Source of the DNA: Gadus chalcogrammus | Lineage: Eukaryota > Chordata > Actinopteri > Gadiformes > Gadidae | Assembly (NCBI RefSeq): GCF_026213295.1 | Contig: NC_079425.1 | Coordinates: forward strand, 6,495,585 to 6,559,584 | Reading direction: 5' to 3' | Length of the DNA: 64,000 bases | Shown: positions 40,147 through 52,110 of the stretch, one piece after another | How positions within the stretch are numbered: the stretch's first letter is position 1 | Layout of the letters: each line of letters starts with the position of its first letter | Made by a program: the position numbers and the translations under genes | Notes under the pieces: model-generated | The model's input: the letters and a program-made list of their open reading frames with translations, nothing else | The model's database searches: none | Told to the model about the DNA's origin: nothing

Positions 40147-40301
40147 TGCTGCTGCTGGGTATCTTCCTGTACACGCGCTGGCGGAGCTACAAGGGTCTGA
40201 AGGAGGGCGTGTACCACGTCTCGGCCCACCATGACGGCTGGGAGGACATCCGCGAGAACGTCCTCAACTACGATGAGGAGGGAGGGGGGGAGGAGGACCA
40301 G
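40147..40301 (+). CDS. Type III classical cadherin, exon I: inner transmembrane half and juxtamembrane p120-catenin site
   Basis: Exon of 155 bp. Its first two bases complete a Val codon, and it ends in phase 0 at CAG|GTACAC. It encodes LLLGIFLYTRWRSYKGLKEG, continuing the membrane helix and stop-transfer basic residues, then VYHVSAHHDGWEDIRENVLN and YDEEGGGEEDQ. 'D.RENVLNYDEEGGGEEDQ' is the hallmark juxtamembrane motif of classical cadherins that binds p120/delta-catenin. It separates this protein from FAT, Dachsous and CELSR family members, which also carry laminin-G or EGF modules. Confidence 0.98.
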
Positions 40302-40330
40302 GTACACACACATACACTTCGTAGTAACAC

Positions 40331-40618
40331 CATAGTAGCAACATACATATACAGTTCATAGTTTCACTATGGTATATACACCATAGTAGCAACATACATA
40401 CATGTATACAGTTCATAGTAACACTATGGTACATACACCATAGTAGCAACATACATACATGTATACAGTTCATAGTAACACTATGGTACATACACCATAG
40501 TAGCAACATACATACATGTATACAGTTCATAGTAACACTATGGTACATACACCATAGTAGCAACATACATGCATATATACTGTTCATAGTAACACCACGG
40601 TATATACACCATAGTATC
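40331..40618. repeat. 57-bp minisatellite, about five copies
   Basis: Units start with CATAGTAGCAACATACATAC at 40331, 40382, 40439, 40496, 40553 and 40610. The first period is 51 and the rest are 57. Each holds the small palindrome CATAGTAACACTATG. Confidence 0.9.
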
Positions 40619-40874
40619 AACATACATACATCTATGCATGTATGCATACTTGCATACATACAAACATACATACATGAATACAAACATTATGTACATGTAT
40701 GCATATGTACATGTGTGCATACATGCACATATACATGCATGCATACTTACATTTGTACATACATATACTACAGTACCAACAAACATGTACACTACATACA
40801 GCACATGCATACTTTATATGCATTTCTGCACACACTGTAGACATAAATGTGCATACACTCATACATACTGTACA

Positions 40875-40925
<51 letters not shown>

Positions 40926-41535
40926 TGATCCCACCTTAATATTATTTCATGTCATGAGATTATCTTTGGTATTTGGATAACTTTTCACCTTGTTGATTAT
41001 AACATCCCAATCTTTCCCCAACCGTTAATACGTCAACATTTAAACATTTGCATGTAGGATGGAAAAGCCTCTTCTCTGGGTAATTCTGTCATGTTTACAT
41101 GGAGCCTTTTCCCATTTTATTTCATAAAGATTTGTTAAGAAAGAATATACAAATAATAAAATACTGTGTGCCCTCCTTAATTTCAAACAATGAATCACCT
41201 CTGGTAGAAAATACTAGGACAGTGTTCCCAACGTACACATTTAAGTTTGACTGTCAGTGAATAAATTGCATCCAAATTTAAATAGCGTTTTTGAAAATGC
41301 AGTAATTGATATCATTAGCTTGCTTAGTTTTCCTTTCTCTGCCAAAACGAATGCATTGCTTTCAACCCATAATTAAAACCCATTAAAACATGTGTAGCAT
41401 GTGTTTGCGCTCGCGTGTGAAGCTCTGGTGCACTACGTGTACGGTTTGATTGGTGCGCGTTTATTTTAATTAGACCCGCGCATTCTATTCATCCATCCGA
41501 CCAGATACTCCTCAGCTCTAGAGAGGACCTGGAAC

Positions 41536-41538
<3 letters not shown>

Positions 41539-41570
<32 letters not shown>

Positions 41571-42050
41571 CCAGACAAACACACATGCTCACACAACCAC
41601 ACAAACACACAACCACACAGACACACACATACGCAGCCTCACACATACGCATGCTGACGCAAACAAACGTGCTGACACAAACAAACGTGCTCACGCAACC
41701 ACACAAACACACGCACAAACGCATGCTCACACAAACACACACGTCCACACAAAGACTCATGCTCACACAACCACACAGACACACATACATCCGCATGCTC
41801 ACACACACACACACACACACACACACATGCTTATACAAACACACACACACACGGATGCTCACACAAACACACACACCCTTGCCATCAAACACACTTAGAC
41901 ACACACACATACATCTGCCTCTGCCACGCTCATGTCCCATGTACTGCCACACAAACACACATACTCAGCTCACACAACCCCACATACACACACAGACCCG
42001 CCCACAGACACACACATGCGAACACACAATACACACATACACACACACAT
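41539..42050. repeat. Imperfect CA-rich repeats
   Basis: ACACAAACACACATGCTCAC-like units, variably spaced. Only simple-sequence reading frames. Confidence 0.85.
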
Positions 42051-42911
42051 TAAAACCACTGGTCCTTGCTACATTACCAAATTCTGAGAGCCTGTTTCTG
42101 GGGCCGCATTGGATTCTCAAGGGCCTTATCATCCTGTTTCCTACAGGATGAAAACAAACCCACGCAGAGCTCTGCAGAGCAGTTTTTACCCGTCACATCA
42201 TCACCCTCCCAGAGCAACTCTGGTCTGCTTTCCGTCCCCGATTGATCTTCCTTCATTCTCTGGTTCAATGGAGGCCAATTTTCCTTCCTTCAAATCTCAT
42301 TCCCCCTCCCTCTCTTTCACCCAACACAGGGAGGGGATCAGTGCTGCCTGAGTTTGATCAGTGCTACAGTAATTGTCTGTGACATCTTAACAAATAACGA
42401 TAACCAGTTGGATAAAGGAGGAAGAATAACTAAATGTGATGCTCTCGTTCCCTCAGAGATGGCTCTGAGAAGAGAGAGAATAGAGAAAGAGATAAATTGA
42501 AGGAGAAAGTAATAGTAAGTAATAATTAGCCAGGTGAAATCATACCCATGCAAATGACTATGTATTTTGAATTAAGCAGGCACAAGTACTTACTTGAGCT
42601 CAAACACACACACACACACAGACACACACTCATCTACACACACTTCAGCACTGATTAATATATCGGTTGGTTTATTCAGACAAATGGAGACATTGGAGTG
42701 CAAAGTTGAAAAAAGGGTTGAACTTTGAAAGGAAGTCGAGTGGTCAGGCTTGGGTCCCCTCTTCTCTGTCAGTTCCCCTCTTTCCTTTAGCTCATTTCCC
42801 CCTTTGTCTCATTGTATTTGGCTGGTCTACTGGGCTCTTATGCTAATCCAGCTAATGGTCTCTCCTCTCCTAGATTGTGTGTGTAATGCTAACGGTGTCC
42901 CTGTGTGTATC

Positions 42912-42948
<37 letters not shown>

Positions 42949-42976
42949 GCGTGTGCGTGTGTGCATGCATAAACAG

Positions 42977-43741
42977 AATGCCTACGACATGGCGGAGCTG
43001 CAGAAATCCCTCCAGCCCAGCCCGGCCCAGTCGGTCCAGTACTGCCGCATGAGGGCCCTGCACCACCCGGTCCTCCCGCTCTCCCAAACCCAGCAGCACC
43101 ACCAGTACCACCACCAGTACCACCACCTCCTGCACCACCACCACCACCAGGCCCAGCCCGCCCCGTCCCAAGCCCAGTCGCAGGACCCCCTGAGCCGGAC
43201 CAACAGCTCCAGCACGCTGCCCCCCTCCGTGGCCTCCTCCTCCTCCTGCTCCAACAAACAGGGCTCCGCCTCCTGCTCCGCCTCCTGCTCCGCCTCCTGC
43301 TCCGCCGTCACCACGTCCACGGTGTCGGCCCCGCCTGTCCGCCGGGACGTGGCCCCCACGAGACTCCCGGCGCAGGGCCAGGCGCGGCCCCTGGCGCTGG
43401 CCCGCCGCTCCCTGTCCTTCTCCAGCCAGGACCTGGCCCGCTACCTGTGCGAGATCATCCGCGACGCGGACCAGCACCCGGACGCGGGGCCCTTCGACTC
43501 CCTCCAGGTGTTCTCCACCGAGGGGGGCGGCTCCCCCGCCGGCTCCCTCAGCTCCTTCGGCTCGGCGGGGCTGGAGGGGGGCGCGGGAGGAGGCGCGGAC
43601 GGGGCGGCGGCCGGAGGAGCCGGAGGAGCCGGAGGAGCCGGAGGAGGAGAGGCCAAGAGAGAGGAGACGCTCGGGGACTGGGGGCCCTGCTTCGAGAAGC
43701 TGCGGGCCCTGTATGAGCAGCCCGAGACCAGCGACCTCTGA
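42977..43741 (+). CDS. Type III classical cadherin, last coding exon: catenin-binding cytoplasmic tail and stop
   Basis: Terminal exon encoding 254 residues plus TGA at 43739-43741; acceptor ACAG ends at 42976. It starts NAYDMAELQKSLQPSP, which completes the p120-binding core (EEDQ|NAYDM). A His/Gln-rich stretch (about residues 38-65), a Ser-rich stretch with repeated SASC (about 95-115) and a basic/Pro segment follow. Then comes RSLSFSSQDLARYLCEII and the beta-catenin site DSLQVFSTEGGG followed by SPAGSLSSFGSA. A Gly/Ala spacer precedes the conserved end WGPCFEKLRALYE. These match the bipartite beta-catenin-binding region of classical cadherins (compare 'GS.A.SLSSL' and 'WGPRF..L...Y'). The exon is far more GC-rich than its surroundings. 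The low-complexity segments are unusual insertions between functional motifs. Confidence 0.98.
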   Translation, partial: NAYDMAELQKSLQPSPAQSVQYCRMRALHHPVLPLSQTQQHHQYHHQYHHLLHHHHHQAQPAPSQAQSQDPLSRTNSSSTLPPSVASSSSCSNKQGSASCSASCSASCSAVTTSTVSAPPVRRDVAPTRLPAQGQARPLALARRSLSFSSQDLARYLCEIIRDADQHPDAGPFDSLQVFSTEGGGSPAGSLSSFGSAGLEGGAGGGADGAAAGGAGGAGGAGGGEAKREETLGDWGPCFEKLRALYEQPETSDL

Positions 43742-46700
43742 AGCGCGCTCTCCGTCCGTCCGTCCGTCCCCCGCCCCCAACCCCCCCCCCCCCCCCCCAG
43801 CCGACCTGCCCATACCCTGCCCCGCCCCGCCACCAGCCCCACGCCTCTCTTATGAAGGGATACGCACACAAACCAAAACGGGCATCAAGAGACGAAGGAG
43901 AGAGAGAAAGATCGGAACATGAGTCGGAGAACCCCTGTGTACAGGGAACAGACTTCACCGAACCCAATCAAAACTATTCCCAGTGGAAGGGGGCTCGATG
44001 GAAGCCGGGATCGGGCTGTGCCCTGGAGAGAACCTGTACAGCGTTGTTATGGTGAGGGCTCGTTACCTCGGACGGCGACTTGTTCTTCAGTGTTGCGATG
44101 AATCTGAATTTACGGAACGATTCGCCCTGTCAGTCAGCCTCAGACGGACAGATGAAACGCGGCCCTGCTTCCCCGCAGCAGCCGCGGGCCCTTCGGGGGC
44201 CCGAGCCTGACATGCTCTGCTCTCCCTCCGTCGTGCCATGACATTGTCACAGGAACAGACATTATCAGACCTGTCAGTCAGATCGCCCGCGGCCTGGGTT
44301 GCCTGGCTTGTCGGGGATGTCTGCCGTGATGGAATTTAAATCGCTGCACAATCTCAGCTGCAGTTATTTTTAAAAACCACCTGGAAATTTTGACACCATT
44401 TTTTCCAATGTTGTAAAAGTCGCACGGAATCTTGTCAGTGGAATGCCCCGGAATTAAAAATAAGGGATATTTGAGATTTATTTTTTGCGAGGGAATTTTT
44501 TTAAGATCAAAAGCGCCGGATGGAATTCATAAGCTGAAAGATATCATTCGATAGGGATGCCCAAATATCAATAGACCTATTGGTATCAACATCAATACTC
44601 TACTTTTGTACTCATACACATATGATGCAATACACACACACACCCAAAACAGACAAAAACACAATGGAGAAATATATGGGAGAAACCTTAATATTAACTA
44701 ATGAGACTAATGGGTTGAATACAAGTTGATAAGAACAAAAACACATTAGAAGTTTGGTCAAAAAGCAACTCGCACACATCAATGAAAAAGGGTTTGGTGG
44801 CAATACAATTACACGCATAGACACACCAACAAATATATTGATGTTCTAAAAGGGGAAATTTGTCTTCCTTAGCTTCCTTAAAATGAGCCGTTACCCCGGA
44901 GGAGACAAAGGATTTAAATAATTGTTGTTGTGTTATTTAAGCTTAATGGAGGTTTTGTCAAAAGTATATCCGGTTCCAACACAGAACAAACATTTATATA
45001 TATATATAATAACGTATAAATGTTTTATAAATATATTTTTTAACCATATACAATGAACATTCTTCTTTCTAACCCATGCATCTCATTATTCAAATGCTAT
45101 TACGCTAGTATCCCAAAAAAACTGAAAAACAAACTAGTATTGGTGCATCCCTAGCATTGGACAAGTGGCAAAACACAACCAACAAGACAACCTAAACATA
45201 ATGGAACGCCAAATCCCAAATTCAGAAAAAACATTTCGTAATCTCACTAGAATTGATGGTCCGGGCTGTCAAGTACACCTGTTACCATTCATAGCAATCA
45301 ACAGAATCCCTCCCCACCTGGCTCCAAATGCACTAGCTAGACCGGGCTAACGCATTAGCATCTGTTGTACATAATCAGAATCAGACGCGCTGACTTACAA
45401 AAACATTTCACCAAGAAGGTGGCCAGGAGATGTATTCAAATAGAGGGGCGTAGCGGGGGTTGATGTTGGTGATAGAAGGGTGCGGTGAAAATATTTTCAG
45501 ACACATTTCACACTGCCTGTTGGATTTTGGATGTGCAGCTTCAGTCGTGCTGTTTCGCTGTATACAGCTTGTTTTTAATGTGCTGTAATGGGGCGAGGAG
45601 GAGGGTAGAGGGTGGGCATTTCGTTTTTCTGCCTTGTATTTATTTATCATTATTATTTAAAAGGGTTTCAAACCGCGTGTTGGGTATCTGGGTGTTTTTT
45701 TTTAACTTCTCTGCAGGCTCCAACCTCCCTTGCCTCTTGCCTTGCTGGGCAGGCATCACTGTTGTTGGAGTCCCCCCCCCCCCCCCCCCCTTCTTTTATC
45801 TTCCACCACCCGTCCTCCTCCTCCTTCCCCCTCCACCAACACCTCATGAAGAAGGAGACACACGGGACTTTAAAACACAGCTTTGTTAAAGAAAAAAGAG
45901 AAGAGAACTAAAAAGAAAGAAATTTAGGGGAGATTTGTGGACAGCAGGTAAAAAACAGAAGAGTCAAGACTTACCTCTGTTGCTGTGTTCCCCGAGCTGG
46001 AACTCCTAGGGCATAACAAGCAACTAGGAGAAACGTGGCAAGTGTATGCGATTGGAATGCGGCTGCTACAAGTGTATTCAAGGTGACTTTACTCTGTGAG
46101 TAGGGCGAGGGTAGGACGTTATAATGAAGACAGCAAAGCTGTATTTATCCTGAAGCGGTAAGGCATTTGTAGCATTCAATTCCCACACACACACACGCAA
46201 ACTCACAAATCTTCATTCATTTTTCACTACATTGTGTCTGTACTGAAACAGTACAATAATAGTGGGTGGAAAGCAAATAAAGTCTGTAATTTTGTTTTGT
46301 TCTGATGAGGGATCATACGGATGTCTTATGCTTCATTCTTCTCATTCTCATTGGCCGGTCTGGGTTGCAATTATCAGCTTGTTCAGTGACCTAGGCCCAC
46401 ACCTACGCGGACAAAGAGATGGGAAAAAATGTGATGGCAAAAATTAACTTTCAAAAATGTGAAACTACTCTCCTTGGCTCCTCACACAGATGCTGAGAGA
46501 AAGAGCGATAATTACAGAGCAGACAGCGAATCAGAGAGGAAAAGTGTGGGCGGATGAAATGAGGGTGAGAAGGAGAGCATAGTGTGAGTATCCAATCAAC
46601 ACTGTCAAGATTTACATGGCTGACTTGAGTACGTAGCTTAAGCCTTTAAAAGAGCATAGCCGAGAAGTTGAAGTTCTAACGAAACAACAGGTTTGTTATA

Positions 46701-47700
46701 AGTGTTGGGCTTCAATCGACCAGAGAAAGAACGGCATTAAGGGCAGCTTTCTGTTGAGGTGAGCGAGTCGGACACGAAAACGGGATTCAAACCTGATCCC
46801 CCGTCGCTCAGTCACATGCGTCTAAAGAGATGTAACCTGGGCCTTTTTTTAATGGGTGTTTTTACTGTCACGGCTCTACGTGGTGATGAGTCATAGTCAC
46901 TCATTACGGCCGTCTTTTGCCCTCCTGCTCGGCGCGCGCTGCTGGCAGAGGAGTTCTAAAGAGGGTCAGAGTCGCTGAGTGAGTTGCTGAGTGAAGACAC
47001 ATCAGGCCGCTAATCCTAATAGGAGCCGATGGCATGCTGTCACGCTGAGGCGACAAAGGGATTGTGAGAGAGACAGAGGAGTCCATTTGTGACTTGTGGC
47101 TTTCACTTTCTCTGTTCTTTTTATTTCTTTTGGAGCCGGAGGCCAATTGGTGGCTTCGTAAAATGAATCCTCCAAGAGAGTGATTTGTCAATGGGGTAAA
47201 GTTTCATTGTACTGATTAAAAAAAGTGCCAGACACAGACACACTTATTTGAGGATTGACAATGGGCAAAGACAGACGTAAACACTGGGAATGTAAACTGA
47301 GATGTGCAGATGGTGTCAAATAAGCCACCGCCATCAGAATACACGGGCGAGTTGATGGGAATTTCTTACTGCGCCTCGCAGGAGAGGAAGGGAGAGTTGT
47401 TTATTTCATTGCGATCATTTGTACCATACAATGGCTTCTTAAGTGTTGTGTTTTGGATGCTGACATTGTGTGCGAAAAATGTCCTATTTTTTTTTACCTT
47501 ATGTGTAAATATGAAGTTGGATTCAAAAAGAAAAAAAGATTTTTATCATGAAAAGCACTATATGGGTCACGATTCAAAAGAGAAATGTTATAAATATGAA
47601 CATATCTTTTTTAATCATCATCTCGATTATGAGCTTTTAACGGTTATGTAGTTGTTTTGTATTTGCTTCAATATTTTTTCTCAATAAATTCATCTATTTG
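43742..47700 (+). other. Probable cadherin 3' UTR and downstream flank
   Basis: Begins with (CCGT)n and a C17 run (43755-43798). It then becomes AT-rich, with a C-run near 45776 and no credible coding frame. AATAAA hexamers occur at 46276 and 47683. Where the transcript ends cannot be told from sequence alone. Confidence 0.4.
47683..47688 (+). other. Candidate polyadenylation signal AATAAA
   Basis: Canonical hexamer followed within about 50 bp by GT- and T-rich sequence (GATTGTGC, then TGTTTTTCTTTTTGGG). It would give a 3' UTR of about 3.9 kb for the cadherin. Other hexamers are possible. Confidence 0.25.
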
Positions 47701-48890
47701 CACCAGTGATTGTGCTAAACCCTGAATGTTTTTCTTTTTGGGAGGAAAGTCTGGAGGGAAGGTTGAAGGATTAGCATAATCAGGCTAAATAAGTGCTAGC
47801 TGCTTCGGCGGGTTGTTAAATATGTATTTGGCCTAATCGGTCATAAACTCCATTGTTTAATAGGTAGGAGGCTGTCCCCCTTGTCAAAGAGTTGATGAGC
47901 AAAGTCACAGAAACACACAACTGCAACGCACAAACACACAATTATTTTTGGTCACCTGACCTTTAGGTAGATTTAACAAACAAGATTAAATTTCCGGCCC
48001 TTTGAGGGTGTTTTACTTTGACAAATGTCAAGTGCGGTTTGAGAAAGTCGATGCAGAGTGGCTATGAAGTACTGAGTTTGAGTTAAATTGTAAATGGTGT
48101 TATCAGGGTTCCATGGTTAATTATAGGTTCAGGTTACTTTTATAGAAACTATAGGTTTGGGTTGGAGGAAATCACTATTTTAAGGATTTCTTATTTAGCA
48201 AAAAACACTTACTTCCAAAACGACCTACAGCAAGTGCATTCCGCAAAGAAGCTGCAAAGCAGAAAATTTTAGTACATGCAATTTATCGAATAAGCTAATA
48301 AATATATGATATTTGATAGGTAAGTGTTGGCCAAGGTATCAGGTTTTCTGGCTTTTAGAAAAATACGTGCTTGACCTGAAGCCTGCCTCTCAACAAGACT
48401 GATAGGGTTTTGGACTAAAACTTGAATAGATAGTGGCAAGAAAACGTGCCACTATATGGTACATAGAGTAGAACAGAGCAAGGAGTCCCTTAGGGTCGTG
48501 TGCTACAGGTGTTATATGGTATGGATATGAAAGGACAGAGATTACAACAAAAGCAGAATAAATGATCACTTAAAAAATACTTTAATTGAACACATGATGT
48601 AAATACAACTGGTACAAATGCTAACACAAAAACACAAAAAAAAAACGAATCCTGATCCCTGGATCATTCCAATGTTCTGTTACAACATACACAGTATCTT
48701 GCAATGTATTTGTCTAAACGTGCCAGACCAGTTAATTCGAATATAAGACTAATCCTATCACAATATCTTTGTCTAATGAGGAAATTAAACAGGATCATGA
48801 TCCCGCAAGAGTGTGTGTGTGTGTGAGTGTGTGTCGGGTGTGTGTGTGCGTGCGTGCGTGCGTGTGTGTTTCTATTCTATTCTATTCTAT
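47700..48890. other. Intergenic AT-rich sequence
   Basis: No exon, RNA gene or named repeat recognised. It ends with GT-rich sequence (48811-48870) and four TTCTA steps (48871-48890) that border the large tandem array. Confidence 0.6.
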
Positions 48891-50110
48891 ACAGTGTTAC
48901 CCTTTAGGTTTCATTTGATAAAAACGACAGTGTTAGCCCTTATGTTTTTTTTCCCATGATGACTGATGAAAAACAACAGTGTTACCCCTTATGTTTTTTT
49001 TAATTTAGACCAATAATAAACAACAGTGTCACCCCTTATGTTTCATTTGATAAAAACGACAGTGTTACCCCCTATGTTTTATTCGATCCATTTCGACAGT
49101 GTTACCCCTTATGGGTTTTTCATGACAACAGATAAAGAACGACAGTGTTACCCTTTACGTATCTTTTGATAAAAAAACGACGGTGTTACCCCTTATGGGT
49201 TTTTCATGACGACAGTTAAAAAACGACAATGTTACCCTTTACGTTTCATTTGATAAAAAACAACATTGTTACCCCTTATATATATTTTTTCCTGACAAAC
49301 AATAAAAAAAGAACAATGTTACCCCTTATGTTTTATTTGACAAAGACAACAGTGTTACCCCTTATGTTTCTTTCATGAAGACCAATAAAAAACAACAGTG
49401 TTACCCCTTATTATTTTTTTCATGACGTCAGATAAAGAACGACAGTGTTACCCTTTACGTTTCATTTGATAAAAACGACAGTTATGTTATTTTCCCATGA
49501 TGACTGATGAAAAACAACAGTTTTACCCCTAATACTTTTTTTTCATGATGACCAATAAAAAAGCGACAGTGTTACCCCTTATGTTTTTATTCATGACGAC
49601 CAATAAAAAAACAACAGTGTTACCTCGGATGTTTTTTTCATGACGACCAATAAAAAACAACAGTGTTACCCCTTGTGTTTTTTTTCATGACGACCAATAA
49701 AAAACATCAGTGTTACCCCTTATGGTTTTTTTCATGACGACCAATAAAAAACAAGTGTTACCCCGTATGTTTTTTTTCATGACGACCGAAGAAAGACGAC
49801 AGTGTCGCCCCTCATGTTTCATTTGGTAAAAACGACAGTGTTACCCCCTGTGTTTTATTTGATACATTTCGACAGTGTTACCCCTTATGGGTTTTTCATG
49901 ACGACAGATAAAGAACGACAGTGTGACCCTTTACATTTAATTTGATAAAAACAACAGTGTTACCCCTTATGTTATTTTCCTATGACGACCAATAAAAAAG
50001 TGACAGTGTTACCCATTGTGTTTTTTTTCATGACGACCAATAAAAAACAAGTTTTTTACCCCTTTTAGTTACCCCTTTTTTTTTTTTTCAGTGGTACCCA
50101 TGTCGACGTT

Positions 50111-50182
50111 TGTGCGAGGATCCGAACCTGAGCTGTTTAGAGTATTAACCTCCGAACGTATCAATGCACCATCAAGACACCG
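50111..50182 (-). tRNA. tRNA-like module A, copy 1 (probably pseudo)
   Basis: The minus strand reads GTGTCTTGATGGTGCATTGA near the 5' end and has a B-box-like GGTTCGGATCC at the right distance. A 7-nt loop with a TAA triplet closed by GAG/CTC is possible. The acceptor stem does not pair, so a functional tRNA is unlikely. It may be tRNA-derived. Confidence 0.35.
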
Positions 50183-50257
50183 ATTAAAGTCATCACAATG
50201 GTTATACTTGACTTTATAATTCGCATGAAATAGAAATAAGAGTCTTCCAACAGAGTA

Positions 50258-50331
50258 CATCAACCGGACTTGAACCCCGGTCTCCAGGGGATTAGCTCAC
50301 AGCTCTCTCCACTTCCCACTGAGATTTGTAA
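50258..50331 (-). tRNA. tRNA-like module B, copy 1 (probably pseudo)
   Basis: The minus strand contains CTCAGTGGGAAGTGGAGAG (A-box region) and GGGGTTCAAGTCCGG (B box GGTTCAAGTCC, one mismatch from consensus). The acceptor stem pairs only in part. Confidence 0.4.
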
Positions 50332-50411
50332 TTTAATTATGTCTGAGGTTATATATGACAGTGCAATAGACATGATAGCATTACGTTTAAAATTAAAGAT
50401 ATTGCGTTTTC

Positions 50412-50480
50412 CACAGAAATTGAGCCGCGGTCTCCAGTGGGTTAGGCAGAGTGCACTCCACTGCACCACTGAGGCAATGA
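50412..50480 (-). tRNA. tRNA-like module C (diverged relative of B)
   Basis: The minus strand reads TTGCCTCAGTGGTGCAGTGG, then CACTGGAGACCGCGGCTCAA. It shares CTCAGTGG, AGTGGAG and CTGGAGACCG in register with module B but has lost the GGTTC of the B box. Confidence 0.35.
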
Positions 50481-51887
50481 CAATACACAATAATCAATCA
50501 TCAATAAAGAGGATATACATGACATTAAAAGGTATGTGTGTATTTCTATTATTTCCCTCATTTTTTCTTTCATGACGACCAATAAAAAACGACAGTGTTA
50601 CCCCTTATATTTTATTTGACAAAGACAACAGTGTTACCATTTATGTTTTTTTTTCATGACGACCAATAGAAAACAACAGTGTTACCCCTTATGTTTTTTT
50701 CATGACGACCAATAAAAAACAACAGTGTTACCCCTTATGTTTTTATTCATGACGACCAATAAAAAAACAACAGTGTTACCTCGGATGTTTTTTTCATGAC
50801 GACCAATAAAAAACAACAGTGTTACCCCTTGTGTTTTTTTTCATGACGACCAATAAAAAACAACAGTGTTACCGCTTATGTTTTTTTCATGACGACCAAT
50901 CAAAAACAGCAGTGTTACCCCTCGTGTTTTTTTTCATGACGACCAATAAAAAACAAGTGTTACCCCTTATGTTTTTTTTCATGATGACCAATAAAAAACA
51001 TCAGTATTACCCCTTATGTTTTCTTCATGACGACCAATAAAAAACAACAGTGTTACCTCTTGTGTTTTTTTTCATTTAGACCAATAAAAAACCACACGGT
51101 CACCCCTTATGTTTTTTTTCATTTAGACCAATAAAAAACAACAGGGTCACCCCTTATGTTTTTTTTTCATTTAGAGTCTTAGACCAATAAAAAACAACAG
51201 TGTCACCCCTCATGTTTCATTTGATAAAAACGACAGTGTTACCCTTTACGTATCTTTTGATAAAAACAACAGTGTTACCCCTTATGTTTTTTTCATGACG
51301 ACCAATAAAAAACATCAGTATTACCCCTTATGTTTTTTTCATGATGACCAATAAAAAACAACAGTGTTACCCCTTATGTTTTTTTTAATTTAGACCAATA
51401 AAAAACAACAGGGTCACCCCTTATGTTTTTTTTCATTTAGACCAATAAAAAACAACAGTGTCACCCCTTATGTTTTTTTTCTTGACGACCAATAAAAAAC
51501 TACAGTGTTACCACTTATGTTTTTTTTCATTTAGACCAATAAAAAACAACAGGGTCACCCCTTATGTTTTTTTTCATTTAGACCAATAAAAAACAACAGT
51601 GTCACCCCCATGTTTCATTTGATAAAAACGACAGTGTTACCCCCTATGTTTTATTCGATACATTTCGGCAGTGTTAACCCTTATGGGTTTTTCATGACGA
51701 CAGATAAAAAACGACAGTGTTACCCTTTACGTTTCATTTGATAAAAACAACATTGTTACCCCTTATGTTTTTTTGACATGATGATTGATGAAAAACAACA
51801 GTGTTACCCCTTATATTTTATTTGACATGGACAATTTTTTTTTCATGACGACCAATAAAAAATAACAGTGTTACCCCTGTCGACGTT

Positions 51888-51958
51888 GTTGTGGGGATCC
51901 AAACCTGAGCTGTTTAGAGTGTTAACCTCCGAACTTATCAATGCACCATCAAGACACC
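51888..51958 (-). tRNA. tRNA-like module A, copy 2 (probably pseudo)
   Basis: Same layout as copy 1 with B-box-like GGTTTGGATCC. Differences cluster at the 3' end. No good acceptor stem. Confidence 0.35.
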
Positions 51959-52036
51959 GAATAAAGGCATCACAATGGTTATACTTGACTTTAGAATTCG
52001 CATGAAATAGAAATTTCATGATGTCTTCCAACAGAA

Positions 52037-52110
52037 GACATCAACCGGACTTGAACATCGGTCTCCAGGGGGTTAGCTCACAACTCCCTCCACTTCCCAC
52101 TGAGATTTGT
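52037..52110 (-). tRNA. tRNA-like module B, copy 2 (probably pseudo)
   Basis: Same as B copy 1 except the T-arm, where GGGGTTCAAGTCC has become GATGTTCAAGTCC. Confidence 0.35.

Larger units (their letters stand above)
40302..42976. other. 2.7-kb cadherin intron rich in tandem repeats
   Basis: A 57-bp minisatellite (40331-40618), CATA/ACATAC-rich sequence to 40870, (AC)n (40877-40922), CA-rich imperfect repeats (41539-42050) and GT (42916-42965) just before the acceptor ACAG. Confidence 0.8.
50096..50568. other. Insertion 1 in the tandem array, carrying three tRNA-like modules
   Basis: Starts after a unit-like GGTACCCA at TGTCGACG and ends where CATGACGACCAATAAAAAAC resumes. Its first two-thirds are homologous to insertion 2. 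From 'TATATATGACAGTG' onward it continues with sequence (including the third module) that insertion 2 lacks. Confidence 0.8.

Noticed and set aside
42827..43967. Long antisense frames opposite the cadherin tail exon
   Set aside because: Gly/Ala/Arg-rich shadow frames caused by the GC-rich repeats of the true exon.
50111..52110. Functional tRNA genes
   Set aside because: A/B-box-like motifs are present, but acceptor and T stems pair poorly, and module C lacks the B-box core. Kept only as tRNA-like.
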